Shown here in pieces: positions 34,785 through 42,336 of a stretch of DNA of 64,000 bases. Position 1 is the stretch's first letter; each line of letters begins with the position of its first letter. The notes beneath the pieces are model-generated. The model worked only from the letters and a program-made list of their open reading frames with translations. It did no database searches and was not told the DNA's origin. The DNA lies in contig NZ_JBNCNS010000001.1 of the NCBI RefSeq assembly GCF_049847105.1, positions 1,116,001 to 1,180,000 of the forward strand, written 5' to 3'. Made by a program: the position numbers and the translations under genes. The DNA comes from Gordonia sp049847105. Its GTDB lineage: Bacteria > Actinomycetota > Actinomycetes > Mycobacteriales > Mycobacteriaceae.

Positions 34785-34947
34785 ACTGAGCTCGCCGTCC
34801 CCTCGCCGAGCTCGCCATCCCCGCCGAGCTCGCATCCTCCGCCGAGCTCGCATCCTCCGCCGATCGAGTAGAGCGAGGCGCCAGCCGAGCTCGCCATCCC
34901 CCGCCGATCGAGTAGAGCGAGGCGCCAGCCGAGCTCGTATCGAGATC
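34785..34947. repeat. Intergenic direct repeats with GATCGAGTAG / CGTATCGAGATC ends
   Basis: Two exact 33-base copies beginning CGATCGAGTAGAGCGAGGCG occupy 34861-34893 and 34905-34937. They are preceded by several shorter CCGAGCTCGC units. The last copy ends CGTATCGAGATC, the end shared with the element at 45.0-45.2 kb. The whole gap 34743-35052 contains nothing else but the LexA box. Confidence 0.8.
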
Positions 34948-35001
34948 CCCGCACCCAACCCCGGAAAATCTTCTGCACTATCTTCAAGAAACCCCTTGAC
35001 G

Positions 35002-35017
35002 TCGAACATACGTTCGA
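35002..35017. promoter_or_regulatory. LexA (SOS) box
   Basis: TCGAACATACGTTCGA fits the actinobacterial and Bacillus-type SOS box pattern CGAACNNNNGTTCG with perfect symmetry. It lies 35 bases before the preferred start of the DUF222/HNH gene. Confidence 0.8.
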
Positions 35018-35052
35018 ATACCTTGAATGGCATGAGAACTTCGGGGGAACTC

Positions 35053-36297
35053 ATGACCACAGTCAATACCGTTGTCGATTCGGTGCGCGACCTGCACTTC
35101 GACGACGTTTCGAATCTGACGAAGCCGTCGGCATTCGACACCATGAGAGCGCTCATCGTGATGCGCAACCTGCTCGAACACCGCATGGCGACCGTGGCCG
35201 GCCACCTCGACCGCCTCGGGGTCGCCAAAGACCACGGCCGCAAGATGACCGAACTACTGATAGTCATGGGCCTCGCCCCCGCATTCGCCGCCCGGCTACA
35301 ACGCGTCGCCGCGGCTTCGTCATCGTTGCCGACACTGCACGCACATGCCATCGACGGTGCGATCTCCGGTGAACACGTCGACGCCATCGTCAAAGGGGTG
35401 GCGCATACTGCTTCGCGGTCTGCGGAACCGATCGACGACGCGACGCGTCTGACCTTTGTGACAGATCTCCTCGGCCAGTTCTTCTCTGGAGCCACACCCG
35501 CCCAGATCGCCAAACGTGCTCGTGCACTGGGTAATCAGCAGGCCGACGACACGGGCGGAGTTCCCGCGGCCGAAGACCGTAATCTGAATACCCTGTCGAA
35601 ATCCATTGATACCGATGGTCGCCTGGAAGTGCGTGCCGACCTCAACGTCGAAGTCGGCGAAAAGTTCCATGCCGCCATCGAAGAACTCGCCAAACCCCGG
35701 CCGGAACCCAACGGGTCACCGGATGCGCGGTCGACTGAGCGCCGCCAAGCCGATGCACTGGAGACACTGCTCGACATCGCCGCCCGCGGCACCGACACCG
35801 CATCCGCACCGCGGACTCAAACATTGATCACCGTGCCGGCGCAGAGACCCGCACAGGCGCAGTTGGAGTTCATGGGCTCGATCACCGAAGCCACCCTGTA
35901 CACCCTCACGTGCGACGGCACCATCACCACCATGATCGTGGACGGGGAAAAGGTGCCCCTCGACATCAGCCGGGAGAAACGACTGTTCCCGCCGCCGATA
36001 CGAAGAGCCCTGCATGAGCGCGACAAGTGCTGCATCAAATGCGGTGCGCCGGCATCCCGTGCGCATGCGCACCATCTGCGTCACTGGGCCGACGGTGGCG
36101 AAACCTGCCTGGAAAACGGTTGTTTACTCTGCCCGTCCTGTCACGCCGACGTTCACCACAACGGCTGGGACGTGGTGATGGGATTCGACAAACACCCCTG
36201 GCTGATACCACCGGCCGCCTTAGACCCCAAACGGCAACCGATACCGGCTCACAACCGACGCACACTGAGTTTCGACAACCTGCCTTCGGCCGCCTGA
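35053..36297 (+). CDS. DUF222 / HNH endonuclease (13E12 repeat family)
   Basis: A 414-residue protein with an N-terminal DUF222 domain and a C-terminal HNH nuclease motif, the REP13E12 architecture of mycobacteria. The N-terminal part has LLEHRMATVAGHLDRLG and RAHAIDGAISGEHVDAIV-like helices. The HNH part is RDKCCIKCGAPASRAHAHHL with HWADGGETCLENGCLLCPSC just after, giving two CxxC zinc pairs and the nuclease histidines. GGGGGAAC precedes ATG 35053; an ATG at 35032 in frame has no ribosome site. A symmetrical LexA box upstream suggests DNA-damage induction, as reported for some M. tuberculosis 13E12 members. Biological role and target site are unknown. Confidence 0.88.
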   Translation: MTTVNTVVDSVRDLHFDDVSNLTKPSAFDTMRALIVMRNLLEHRMATVAGHLDRLGVAKDHGRKMTELLIVMGLAPAFAARLQRVAAASSSLPTLHAHAIDGAISGEHVDAIVKGVAHTASRSAEPIDDATRLTFVTDLLGQFFSGATPAQIAKRARALGNQQADDTGGVPAAEDRNLNTLSKSIDTDGRLEVRADLNVEVGEKFHAAIEELAKPRPEPNGSPDARSTERRQADALETLLDIAARGTDTASAPRTQTLITVPAQRPAQAQLEFMGSITEATLYTLTCDGTITTMIVDGEKVPLDISREKRLFPPPIRRALHERDKCCIKCGAPASRAHAHHLRHWADGGETCLENGCLLCPSCHADVHHNGWDVVMGFDKHPWLIPPAALDPKRQPIPAHNRRTLSFDNLPSAA

Positions 36298-36460
36298 CCC
36301 GGCCGATCCCCGCCACCTGACCCGTTGTCGCTCCTCCATTCCGAACACGCTCCTTCGGTCGAAGCAGCGGGAACGAAACGGTGCAGCGAGAACCCACCAT
36401 CCGACGCGACGATTCACATGACTTCCCACGCACCTGGTCCCGGCCGGGACCGCATCTGTC

Positions 36461-36481
36461 CCTTGAGAACTCAATAGTGTG
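36461..36481 (+). other. Sequence resembling the rRNA spacer of mycolata
   Basis: The stretch beginning CCTTGAGAACTCAATAGTGT resembles a conserved piece of the 16S-23S spacer in corynebacteria and relatives, as far as I remember it. No rRNA gene is near. Whether it is chance, a regulatory site or a mobility footprint of the HNH gene is open. Confidence 0.3.
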
Positions 36482-36498
36482 AGAATCGGGCGTCACCT

Positions 36499-36579
36499 TA
36501 CGGTGTCGCGTACCCGACGGCCACCCAGATCAGGGTCTTCCGACCCCGAACTGAGTGGTGCGCGATACGCGACACCGTA
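36499..36579. repeat. 14-bp perfect inverted repeat between convergent genes
   Basis: TACGGTGTCGCGTA (36499-36512) and its exact reverse complement TACGCGACACCGTA (36566-36579) are 53 bases apart. They sit between the DUF222/HNH stop and the convergent MFS stop, so a long-looped hairpin could serve as terminator or the arms could be protein-binding sites. Confidence 0.65.
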
Positions 36580-36595
36580 TGGGCGTCGTCGCCGA

Positions 36596-38095
36596 TCAGG
36601 CGGCGCCGAGAACCCCAGTGGTCTCGATGATTTCATCACTCGCTCGCCGTGGCATGGCCAGCGCTGTCAGCGCGCCCACCACCGAGACGATCGCACCGAT
36701 CACGAAGGCCACCTTGAATCCGTCCGAGTCATAGAACGTGGCTCCTTCCGCAACCATCGCGACATGCGAATTGTTCAGCACGGTGAACGCGACCACCGAC
36801 AGCACCGCCGGGAAGATGCTCTGGCTCACGGCGACGATGCTGGCCGTACTGGCCTGCAGCGTGGGCGACACGGCCTCGATCACCAGGTTCGGCACGGCCG
36901 CATACGACATACCCTGCCCCAGACCGAGGATCACCGCTCCAAGGATGATCGTCGACTTCTCCGAATGGTTGAACGCCACCACGAGCATGCCGAGCGCCAT
37001 CAGCGAGAGGCCTGCGAGCATGAGCAGCCGGGGAGCGAGACCGCGACTCACCAACACACCGACGAGGAGTCCGCCGGTCACGATCGCGATCACCATCGGA
37101 AGCTGGAACAGCGCGAAGTCCTCGGCCGACAGACCCCAGCCGTACCCGAGGCCCAGCATGCCGGGAACCATCACCATCATCGGCAGCAGCACCGCGAACA
37201 GCCCGGAGATCCCGTACGCGACACCAGCGCTGATGGTCGTGAGATACACCGGACGACGACGCAGCACATCCAGATCCACCAGAGGCGCGGCAACCGTTCT
37301 CGCCGACACCAGCCACGCTATGAGCAACGCAACCCCGCCGAGAAGATAGGTGAGAGTCGATGATGCGGTCCAGCCCCAGGACGGCCCGAAACTGACGCCG
37401 ATCAGCACCCCGGCGAGACCTGCCCCGAGCAGCACCGCGCCCACCAGATCGACGGTTGTCCGCACCCTCAGCGGCGACTCGTCGACGGTGACGAGAATCG
37501 CGAACCCGATCGCGACCACGACGGCGAAGAGAAACCAGAAGATACTGCGGAATCCGAAGTCGTCGATCAGCCAGCCGGTGAGGAACGGCGCCGGCACCGC
37601 CACCAGGCCCATCCCGGTTGTCGCAATGCTGACCGCCAGCGCGACGGCCTTCGGCGGGAACACATCTCGGATCAGAGAATAACCGAGGAATAGGCACGGG
37701 ACGAGGAACCCGGCCAGTGCACGGCCGGCGATCATCACGCCGTACGAGGGCGCGATCGCCGACAACAGGCACCCGGCCGCAGCCAACGCGACACAGACGA
37801 GCAGGAGTCGACGTTTACCGAACATGTCCGAGAGGCGGCCGATGACGGGCGCGGTGACGGCGCCGGTGAGCAGGAATGCCGTGAGCAGCCAGGCCCCCTG
37901 CGTTGTCTGGTAATGGGTGACGATGAACGGCAGTGCCGTCGAGATCATCAGATAGCTGATCGCCAGGACCTCCAGCAACAGCACGATGGACACGAGACCG
38001 AGCACGAGCCGGGGCGTCCAGACCCGCTGGTCGTCGGATGTCGCCGCGCCAGGCGTGACGCTCGAGCCCTCGCTCGGAGTGGGTTGTACAGGCAT
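36596..38095 (-). CDS. MFS transporter, 14-helix type
   Basis: A 499-residue drug/metabolite proton antiporter of the DHA2/EmrB-QacA type. About 14 hydrophobic segments are visible, with the first helix LVSIVLLLEVLAISYLMIST and the family motif A region GRLSDMFGKRRLLL after helix 2. GGAAGG lies upstream of ATG 38095. It is alone on the minus strand between a convergent HNH gene and an SDR gene. A truncated relative of its first helices is at about 3400-3560, so the gene family was duplicated here or imported twice. The substrate is unknown; steroid or acid export is possible. Confidence 0.9.
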   Translation of the reverse strand: MPVQPTPSEGSSVTPGAATSDDQRVWTPRLVLGLVSIVLLLEVLAISYLMISTALPFIVTHYQTTQGAWLLTAFLLTGAVTAPVIGRLSDMFGKRRLLLVCVALAAAGCLLSAIAPSYGVMIAGRALAGFLVPCLFLGYSLIRDVFPPKAVALAVSIATTGMGLVAVPAPFLTGWLIDDFGFRSIFWFLFAVVVAIGFAILVTVDESPLRVRTTVDLVGAVLLGAGLAGVLIGVSFGPSWGWTASSTLTYLLGGVALLIAWLVSARTVAAPLVDLDVLRRRPVYLTTISAGVAYGISGLFAVLLPMMVMVPGMLGLGYGWGLSAEDFALFQLPMVIAIVTGGLLVGVLVSRGLAPRLLMLAGLSLMALGMLVVAFNHSEKSTIILGAVILGLGQGMSYAAVPNLVIEAVSPTLQASTASIVAVSQSIFPAVLSVVAFTVLNNSHVAMVAEGATFYDSDGFKVAFVIGAIVSVVGALTALAMPRRASDEIIETTGVLGAA

Positions 38096-38365
38096 CGCAT
38101 ACCTTCCATGGACACCGACCCACAGACCTCGGGCCGGTACGAAGTGATCGACGACCACAGGATGTGGTGCCAGTCACATCACACCGGCGCCGAACTGCCT
38201 GCACCAGCCGAGGCTCCCGCTGTCCGGGACAGATTATCCGGCAAGGCTAGTCACGAAATATTCTGCACTGCAACCATATTGCGGATCTCACAGCCACCGA
38301 CGCACACGACGACGTGGTCCCGCTCCACACGGGCCCACGTCGTCGGTCGGAATCGAGTCCGGTTG

Positions 38366-39193
38366 TCAGCGTTGCGTCGACCCCGCATCCACGGGCAGCG
38401 TGACCGCGGTGATGTATCGCGCCTCGTCCGAGGCGAGGAACAGTGCGGCGTTCGCGATGTCGACCGGCTCGATCCACGGGACCGGCAGCATGTTCATCGT
38501 CTGGGCCGCCGCGGCGAACTCCTCACGGGTGGGGTTCTCCAGATCCGGCCGGAACGCCTTGCGGACCATCGGGTTCTGGATCATCGGCGTGTCGACGTTG
38601 GTTGGATGTACAGAGTTCACGCGAATGCCGTGCGGCGCCAGCTCATGTGCCAGCGACCGCATCAGGCCGACAACGCCGTGTTTGGCCGACACGTAGTGGG
38701 CAACTCCGGACAGTCCGCGCAGCCCGGCGATGGAGCTGGTCAGGATCATCGCACCACCGCCCTGTTCAATGAGATGCGGCGCGGTCGCCTTGCAGGTCTG
38801 CCACACTCCCGTGAGATTGACGTCGATCATCGTGTTCCACGCGTCGTCGGAGAGTCCGACCGCCGCACCCTTCGATGTGATACCCGCTGTGGCGCAGACG
38901 ATGTCGAGACCACCGAGATCAGCGACAGCAGCGTCGACGGTGGCGCGGAGGAATGTGCCGTCACGGACGTCGACAACTGCGGAGATCACCCGTGAGCCCA
39001 GCTTCTCGGCAAGCAACGTCACCTCGTCGAGGTCCTCGGAGGTCGATGGCGGCGTCACTGTCGTCTCCACGGACTGGCAGATGTCGAGGGCGATGATGTC
39101 GGCGCCCTCCTCGGCGAAGCGCAACACCTGCGCTCGCCCGATGCCGCGTGCCGCACCGGTCACCAGAGCCACGCGCCCTGCCACGCGGCCCAT
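38366..39193 (-). CDS. Mycofactocin-type SDR dehydrogenase 1
   Basis: A 275-residue SDR of the subgroup predicted to use mycofactocin-bound NAD. The N-terminal TGAARGIGRAQVLRFAEEGA, an insert after the second strand (CQSVETTVTPPSTSEDLDEV) and the C-terminal region WIEPVDIANAALFLASDEAR are characteristic. The catalytic motif is YVSAK. The ATG overlaps the stop of the upstream SDR gene by one base (TGATG), so the two are translationally coupled. Such enzymes oxidise secondary alcohols, and carveol dehydrogenase belongs here. Mycofactocin biosynthesis genes are not in the window. Confidence 0.88.
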   Translation of the reverse strand: MGRVAGRVALVTGAARGIGRAQVLRFAEEGADIIALDICQSVETTVTPPSTSEDLDEVTLLAEKLGSRVISAVVDVRDGTFLRATVDAAVADLGGLDIVCATAGITSKGAAVGLSDDAWNTMIDVNLTGVWQTCKATAPHLIEQGGGAMILTSSIAGLRGLSGVAHYVSAKHGVVGLMRSLAHELAPHGIRVNSVHPTNVDTPMIQNPMVRKAFRPDLENPTREEFAAAAQTMNMLPVPWIEPVDIANAALFLASDEARYITAVTLPVDAGSTQR

Positions 39194-39993
39194 CACGAGA
39201 CCTTCGCCACGAGGCCGGCATCGACGACGACATTCGTCCCGGTGACGTAACGCGCCTCCGCGGACAACAGGAACAGCACGGCGTTGCTGACGTCGACGGG
39301 GCTGACCCACGGCACGCCGAGCAGGTTGCGGGAGGCGAGCGCGACTGCTGCGTCGTCTTCGGCGGGTGCTTCGAGGTCGGGGCGCAGCTTCGCGAAGACC
39401 TGTTCATTGAGGATCATCGACGTACCCACCGATCCCGGGTGGACAGCGTTCACCCGGATACCGTTCGGGCCGAGTTCGTTCGCCAATGTCTGGGTCAGCC
39501 CGACGACGCCGTGCTTGCTCGCGCAGTAATGCGCGGTTCCCGCCATCCCCTTGAGCCCGTTGGTCGATCCGATGATCACCACCGACCCGCCCCTTTCCAT
39601 CAGGGGCACCGTCGCCTTCACCGTGTGCCACGCACCGGTCAGATTGATGTCGACGACCCGTCGCCAGTCGTCGTCGTCGATCTCCCACGATGGGCGGGCC
39701 TCCGGGTAGACACCGGCGTTGGCGACCACGGCATCGAGGCGACCGAGTTCGTCGACGCCTGCGCGCACAGCAGCGGCGAGGCTCTCGAAGTCACGGATGT
39801 CGGCACAAGCGGTGACGCAGCGCCCGCCCACCCAGTCGACCTCGCGCAGCGTGCCGGCCAGATCGTCGACCGACGCCTCTAGGTCGACCGCGATGACACT
39901 CGCACCCTCCTCGGCAAGCCGCACGCAGTGGCTTCGCCCCATCCCCTTGGCCGCGCCGGTGACCAGGACGACCTGATCGCTCATGCGGTTCAT
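39193..39993 (-). CDS. Mycofactocin-type SDR dehydrogenase 2
   Basis: A 266-residue SDR paralogous to its downstream neighbour. It has TGAAKGMGRSHCVRLAEEGA, NAGVYPE, serine in IGSTNGLKG, catalytic YCASK and WVSPVDVSNAVLFLLSAEAR near the end. The second-strand insert is shorter than in dehydrogenase 1. GGGAGAACGAG precedes ATG 39993. It is the first gene of a two-gene minus-strand operon divergent from kshB, with about 180 bases between. Substrate unknown; placement beside kshB and kstD suggests a hydroxysteroid or other secondary alcohol. Confidence 0.87.
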   Translation of the reverse strand: MNRMSDQVVLVTGAAKGMGRSHCVRLAEEGASVIAVDLEASVDDLAGTLREVDWVGGRCVTACADIRDFESLAAAVRAGVDELGRLDAVVANAGVYPEARPSWEIDDDDWRRVVDINLTGAWHTVKATVPLMERGGSVVIIGSTNGLKGMAGTAHYCASKHGVVGLTQTLANELGPNGIRVNAVHPGSVGTSMILNEQVFAKLRPDLEAPAEDDAAVALASRNLLGVPWVSPVDVSNAVLFLLSAEARYVTGTNVVVDAGLVAKVS

Positions 39994-40171
39994 CTCGTTC
40001 TCCCGAAACACCTGTGCATGGCCGCGACCATAAGGTCAGGTGATCGCGCTGGAACCATCTGTCTCCCACTCAGCGGGCCACCGCCGAGATCTCTCCCGGA
40101 CAACAGAATCCGCCACTCCGCGGGGCCGACCCACCGCACACCATGACGTCATCGCAACGAAGGAGGTTCCT

Positions 40172-41245
40172 ATGACGACGGTTGCCGCGCGCGTGGCCCC
40201 ACCGCGTCCCGCGTCGGCCCGCGTCTCACGCGTCATCGACGAGACCCGGCACGCGAAGTCCATCGTGTTCGAGGTGCCCGCCGACCGCACGCACGACTTC
40301 ACCTATCGTCCCGGGCAATTCCTGACCTTGCGCATCCCGAGCGATACGACAGGGTCGGTGGCGCGCTGCTATTCACTCGCCAGCTGCCCGGTCAGCGACG
40401 CCGAGCTTATGGTCACGATCAAACGCACTGCGGACGGTTATGGCTCCAACTGGTTGTGCGACAACGTGTCCGAAGGAGACATCGTCGACCTGCTCCCGCC
40501 CTCCGGCGTCTTCACGCCGGCGTCGGCCGACGAGGATCTCCTCCTCTGGGGGGCCGGGAGCGGCATCACCCCGCTGTTCTCGATCCTCAAGTCCACTCTC
40601 GCGACCGGGAGTGGGCAGGTTGCCCTCGTCTACGCCAACAACGACGCCGACTCGATCATCTTCGACGAACAACTGCGCGTACTCGCCGCCCGGCACCCGA
40701 ATCGTCTGGTCGTGATCCATTGGCTCGAATCCGTCCGGGAGCGCCCAACCGCCGACCAACTCGCGCGGTTGGCCGAACCGTTCGCCGACCGACACTCGTA
40801 CATTTGCGGTCCCGCGGGATTCATGGCGACCGTGCGGGACGCGATGGCGAGTCTCGGCGTACCGCGGTCACGGGTGCACGCCGAGGTCTTCGCATCTCTT
40901 CGCGGCGACCCCTTCGCCCAGCGCGCATCGGAACCACACGCACCGGAACCGGCCGCGGAGTCCGATGCCCTCGCCACGACGACCGCGCAGGTCGATACCG
41001 ACGGAGACACCCACACCATCGACTGGCCGCGATCGCAGAACCTGGTGGAAGCGATGCTCGCCCACGGGGTCGACGTCCCCTTCTCCTGCCGCGAAGGGCA
41101 ATGCGGCACGTGCGCGTGTGTCGTCGTCGACGGCGACGTGACGATGACCGACACCGGCGTGCTCGACGAGGACGACCTCGAAGCCGGCTACGTCCTGGCG
41201 TGCCAGGCCCGTCCGAACGGTGATTTCGCCCGCATCAGATTCTGA
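40172..41245 (+). CDS. kshB: 3-ketosteroid 9-alpha-monooxygenase reductase, KshB
   Basis: A 357-residue ferredoxin-NAD reductase that passes electrons from NADH to KshA. Domain order is FAD (PGQFLTLRIP, ARCYSLAS), NAD (LWGAGSGITPLFSIL, YICGPAGFMATV) and a C-terminal plant-type [2Fe-2S] domain with CREGQCGTC (Cys306, 311, 314) and a fourth cysteine in VLACQA. GAAGGAGG precedes ATG 40172. The oxygenase KshA is 20 kb away. A secreted phosphatase gene starts 34 bases downstream. Other reductases (phenylacetate-type) share the layout, but the steroid setting favours KshB. Confidence 0.9.
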   Translation: MTTVAARVAPPRPASARVSRVIDETRHAKSIVFEVPADRTHDFTYRPGQFLTLRIPSDTTGSVARCYSLASCPVSDAELMVTIKRTADGYGSNWLCDNVSEGDIVDLLPPSGVFTPASADEDLLLWGAGSGITPLFSILKSTLATGSGQVALVYANNDADSIIFDEQLRVLAARHPNRLVVIHWLESVRERPTADQLARLAEPFADRHSYICGPAGFMATVRDAMASLGVPRSRVHAEVFASLRGDPFAQRASEPHAPEPAAESDALATTTAQVDTDGDTHTIDWPRSQNLVEAMLAHGVDVPFSCREGQCGTCACVVVDGDVTMTDTGVLDEDDLEAGYVLACQARPNGDFARIRF

Positions 41246-41279
41246 TCGACAATCCACTCGAGAAAGAGGGAACAATCCT

Positions 41280-42239
41280 GTGTTGACCACGATTCGCCGG
41301 CGGAACGGCATCCGCCTCGCCGTTGCGGCCGTCAGCATCTGCCTGACGTCCGTCGGGATCGCCACGATTCCGGAGTCCGCACCGTCGGCATCCGCGGCTC
41401 CGGTCGCCGGCGCGAGCATCGGGATCTCGGCAGCCAATGCGCGTGATGTCGGCGGCTACGCGACTCGGGACGGTTCCACCGTCCGCACCGGCTTCGTCTA
41501 TCGCAGCAATGCACTCAACACGTTGACCGATGCGGACAAGCAGAAGCTCGTCGCACTGGGCATCACCGACATCGTCGACGTCCGGTCACCCAACGAGGTC
41601 GCCGCGAGCCCTGACAGTCTCCCGCCGGTCCGATACACCAAGCGGCCGATCTGGGATCCCGACAACGATTTCTATCTGACGGTCAACCGGATCATCGGAA
41701 GTGGCCCGGCGGCCCAGCAGCAGGCCCTCGGCGGGGGCAAGGCAGCGCGGATGATGCAGGACTACTACCGCTGGATGATCACGGACGCGGCCGCCCGCCG
41801 CCAGGTCGGCTCGACCCTGCGTGACATCGCCACGTCCTCCACACCGCTCCTCTTTCACTGCACGTCGGGTAAGGACCGGACCGGTCTCATCTCGGCTGTC
41901 CTGCTGACCGCCCTCGGCGTACCCGAGCGGACCGTCTTCCAGGATTACCTCGCATCGAACTCTCGCCTCGCCGCGAGCAACCAAGCGCAGATGAAATACC
42001 TCGTCGACCGCGGTCTGGTGACCGACCCCGCGCTGTTCACCCCGGTCCTCGGCGTCCAGAGAGATTTCCTCGCGGCGTCGTTCGACCAGATCCGCCGGTC
42101 GTATGGCTCGTTCGACCGCTTCCTGGATCGCGGACTGGGCGTCGACGCGGTGACCGTGAAGGCCCTCCGGGCGAAGATGTTGCGCCGTGGCGGGCTCCCT
42201 CCGCTGTTCGGATCGCTCGACGGCGGCAGCTCGAACTGA
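41280..42239 (+). CDS. Secreted tyrosine-protein phosphatase family protein
   Basis: A 319-residue protein with an N-terminal signal peptide (RLAVAAVSICLTSVGIATIP then PSASAAP) and a Tyr_phosphatase3/PtpB-like domain. The P-loop is HCTSGKDRTGL near residue 199, with Cys and Arg in the CX5R order; NARDVGGY begins the domain. The best start is GTG 41280 with AGAGGGA upstream. It begins 34 bases after kshB and may be co-transcribed, an unexpected partner. It could act on phosphoprotein or phosphoinositide substrates outside the cell, as PtpB does, or on an envelope phosphate ester. Its target is unknown. Confidence 0.87.
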   Translation: MLTTIRRRNGIRLAVAAVSICLTSVGIATIPESAPSASAAPVAGASIGISAANARDVGGYATRDGSTVRTGFVYRSNALNTLTDADKQKLVALGITDIVDVRSPNEVAASPDSLPPVRYTKRPIWDPDNDFYLTVNRIIGSGPAAQQQALGGGKAARMMQDYYRWMITDAAARRQVGSTLRDIATSSTPLLFHCTSGKDRTGLISAVLLTALGVPERTVFQDYLASNSRLAASNQAQMKYLVDRGLVTDPALFTPVLGVQRDFLAASFDQIRRSYGSFDRFLDRGLGVDAVTVKALRAKMLRRGGLPPLFGSLDGGSSN

Positions 42240-42274
42240 CCCGGAGTTACGGGCCTCCTCTGGCGTACCATTTC

Positions 42275-42288
42275 TGCAACGTGTTCTA
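42275..42288. promoter_or_regulatory. KstR-type operator upstream of kstD
   Basis: TGCAACGTGTTCTA fits TNNAACNNGTTNNA exactly. It lies 48 bases before the kstD start, with a TCTAAT -10-like sequence overlapping its right end. Confidence 0.8.
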
Positions 42289-42294
42289 ATTCAG

Positions 42295-42308
42295 AACAAG
42301 AACTTGTT
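42295..42308. promoter_or_regulatory. KstR2-type operator upstream of kstD
   Basis: AACAAGAACTTGTT is a perfect 14-base palindrome and fits the KstR2 consensus ANCAAGNNCTTGNT. It lies six bases after the KstR box and 28 bases before the kstD ATG. The kstR2 gene itself is not in the window. Confidence 0.65.
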
Positions 42309-42336
42309 GCACCCCGCGGCGCACGAAGGGACTTCC

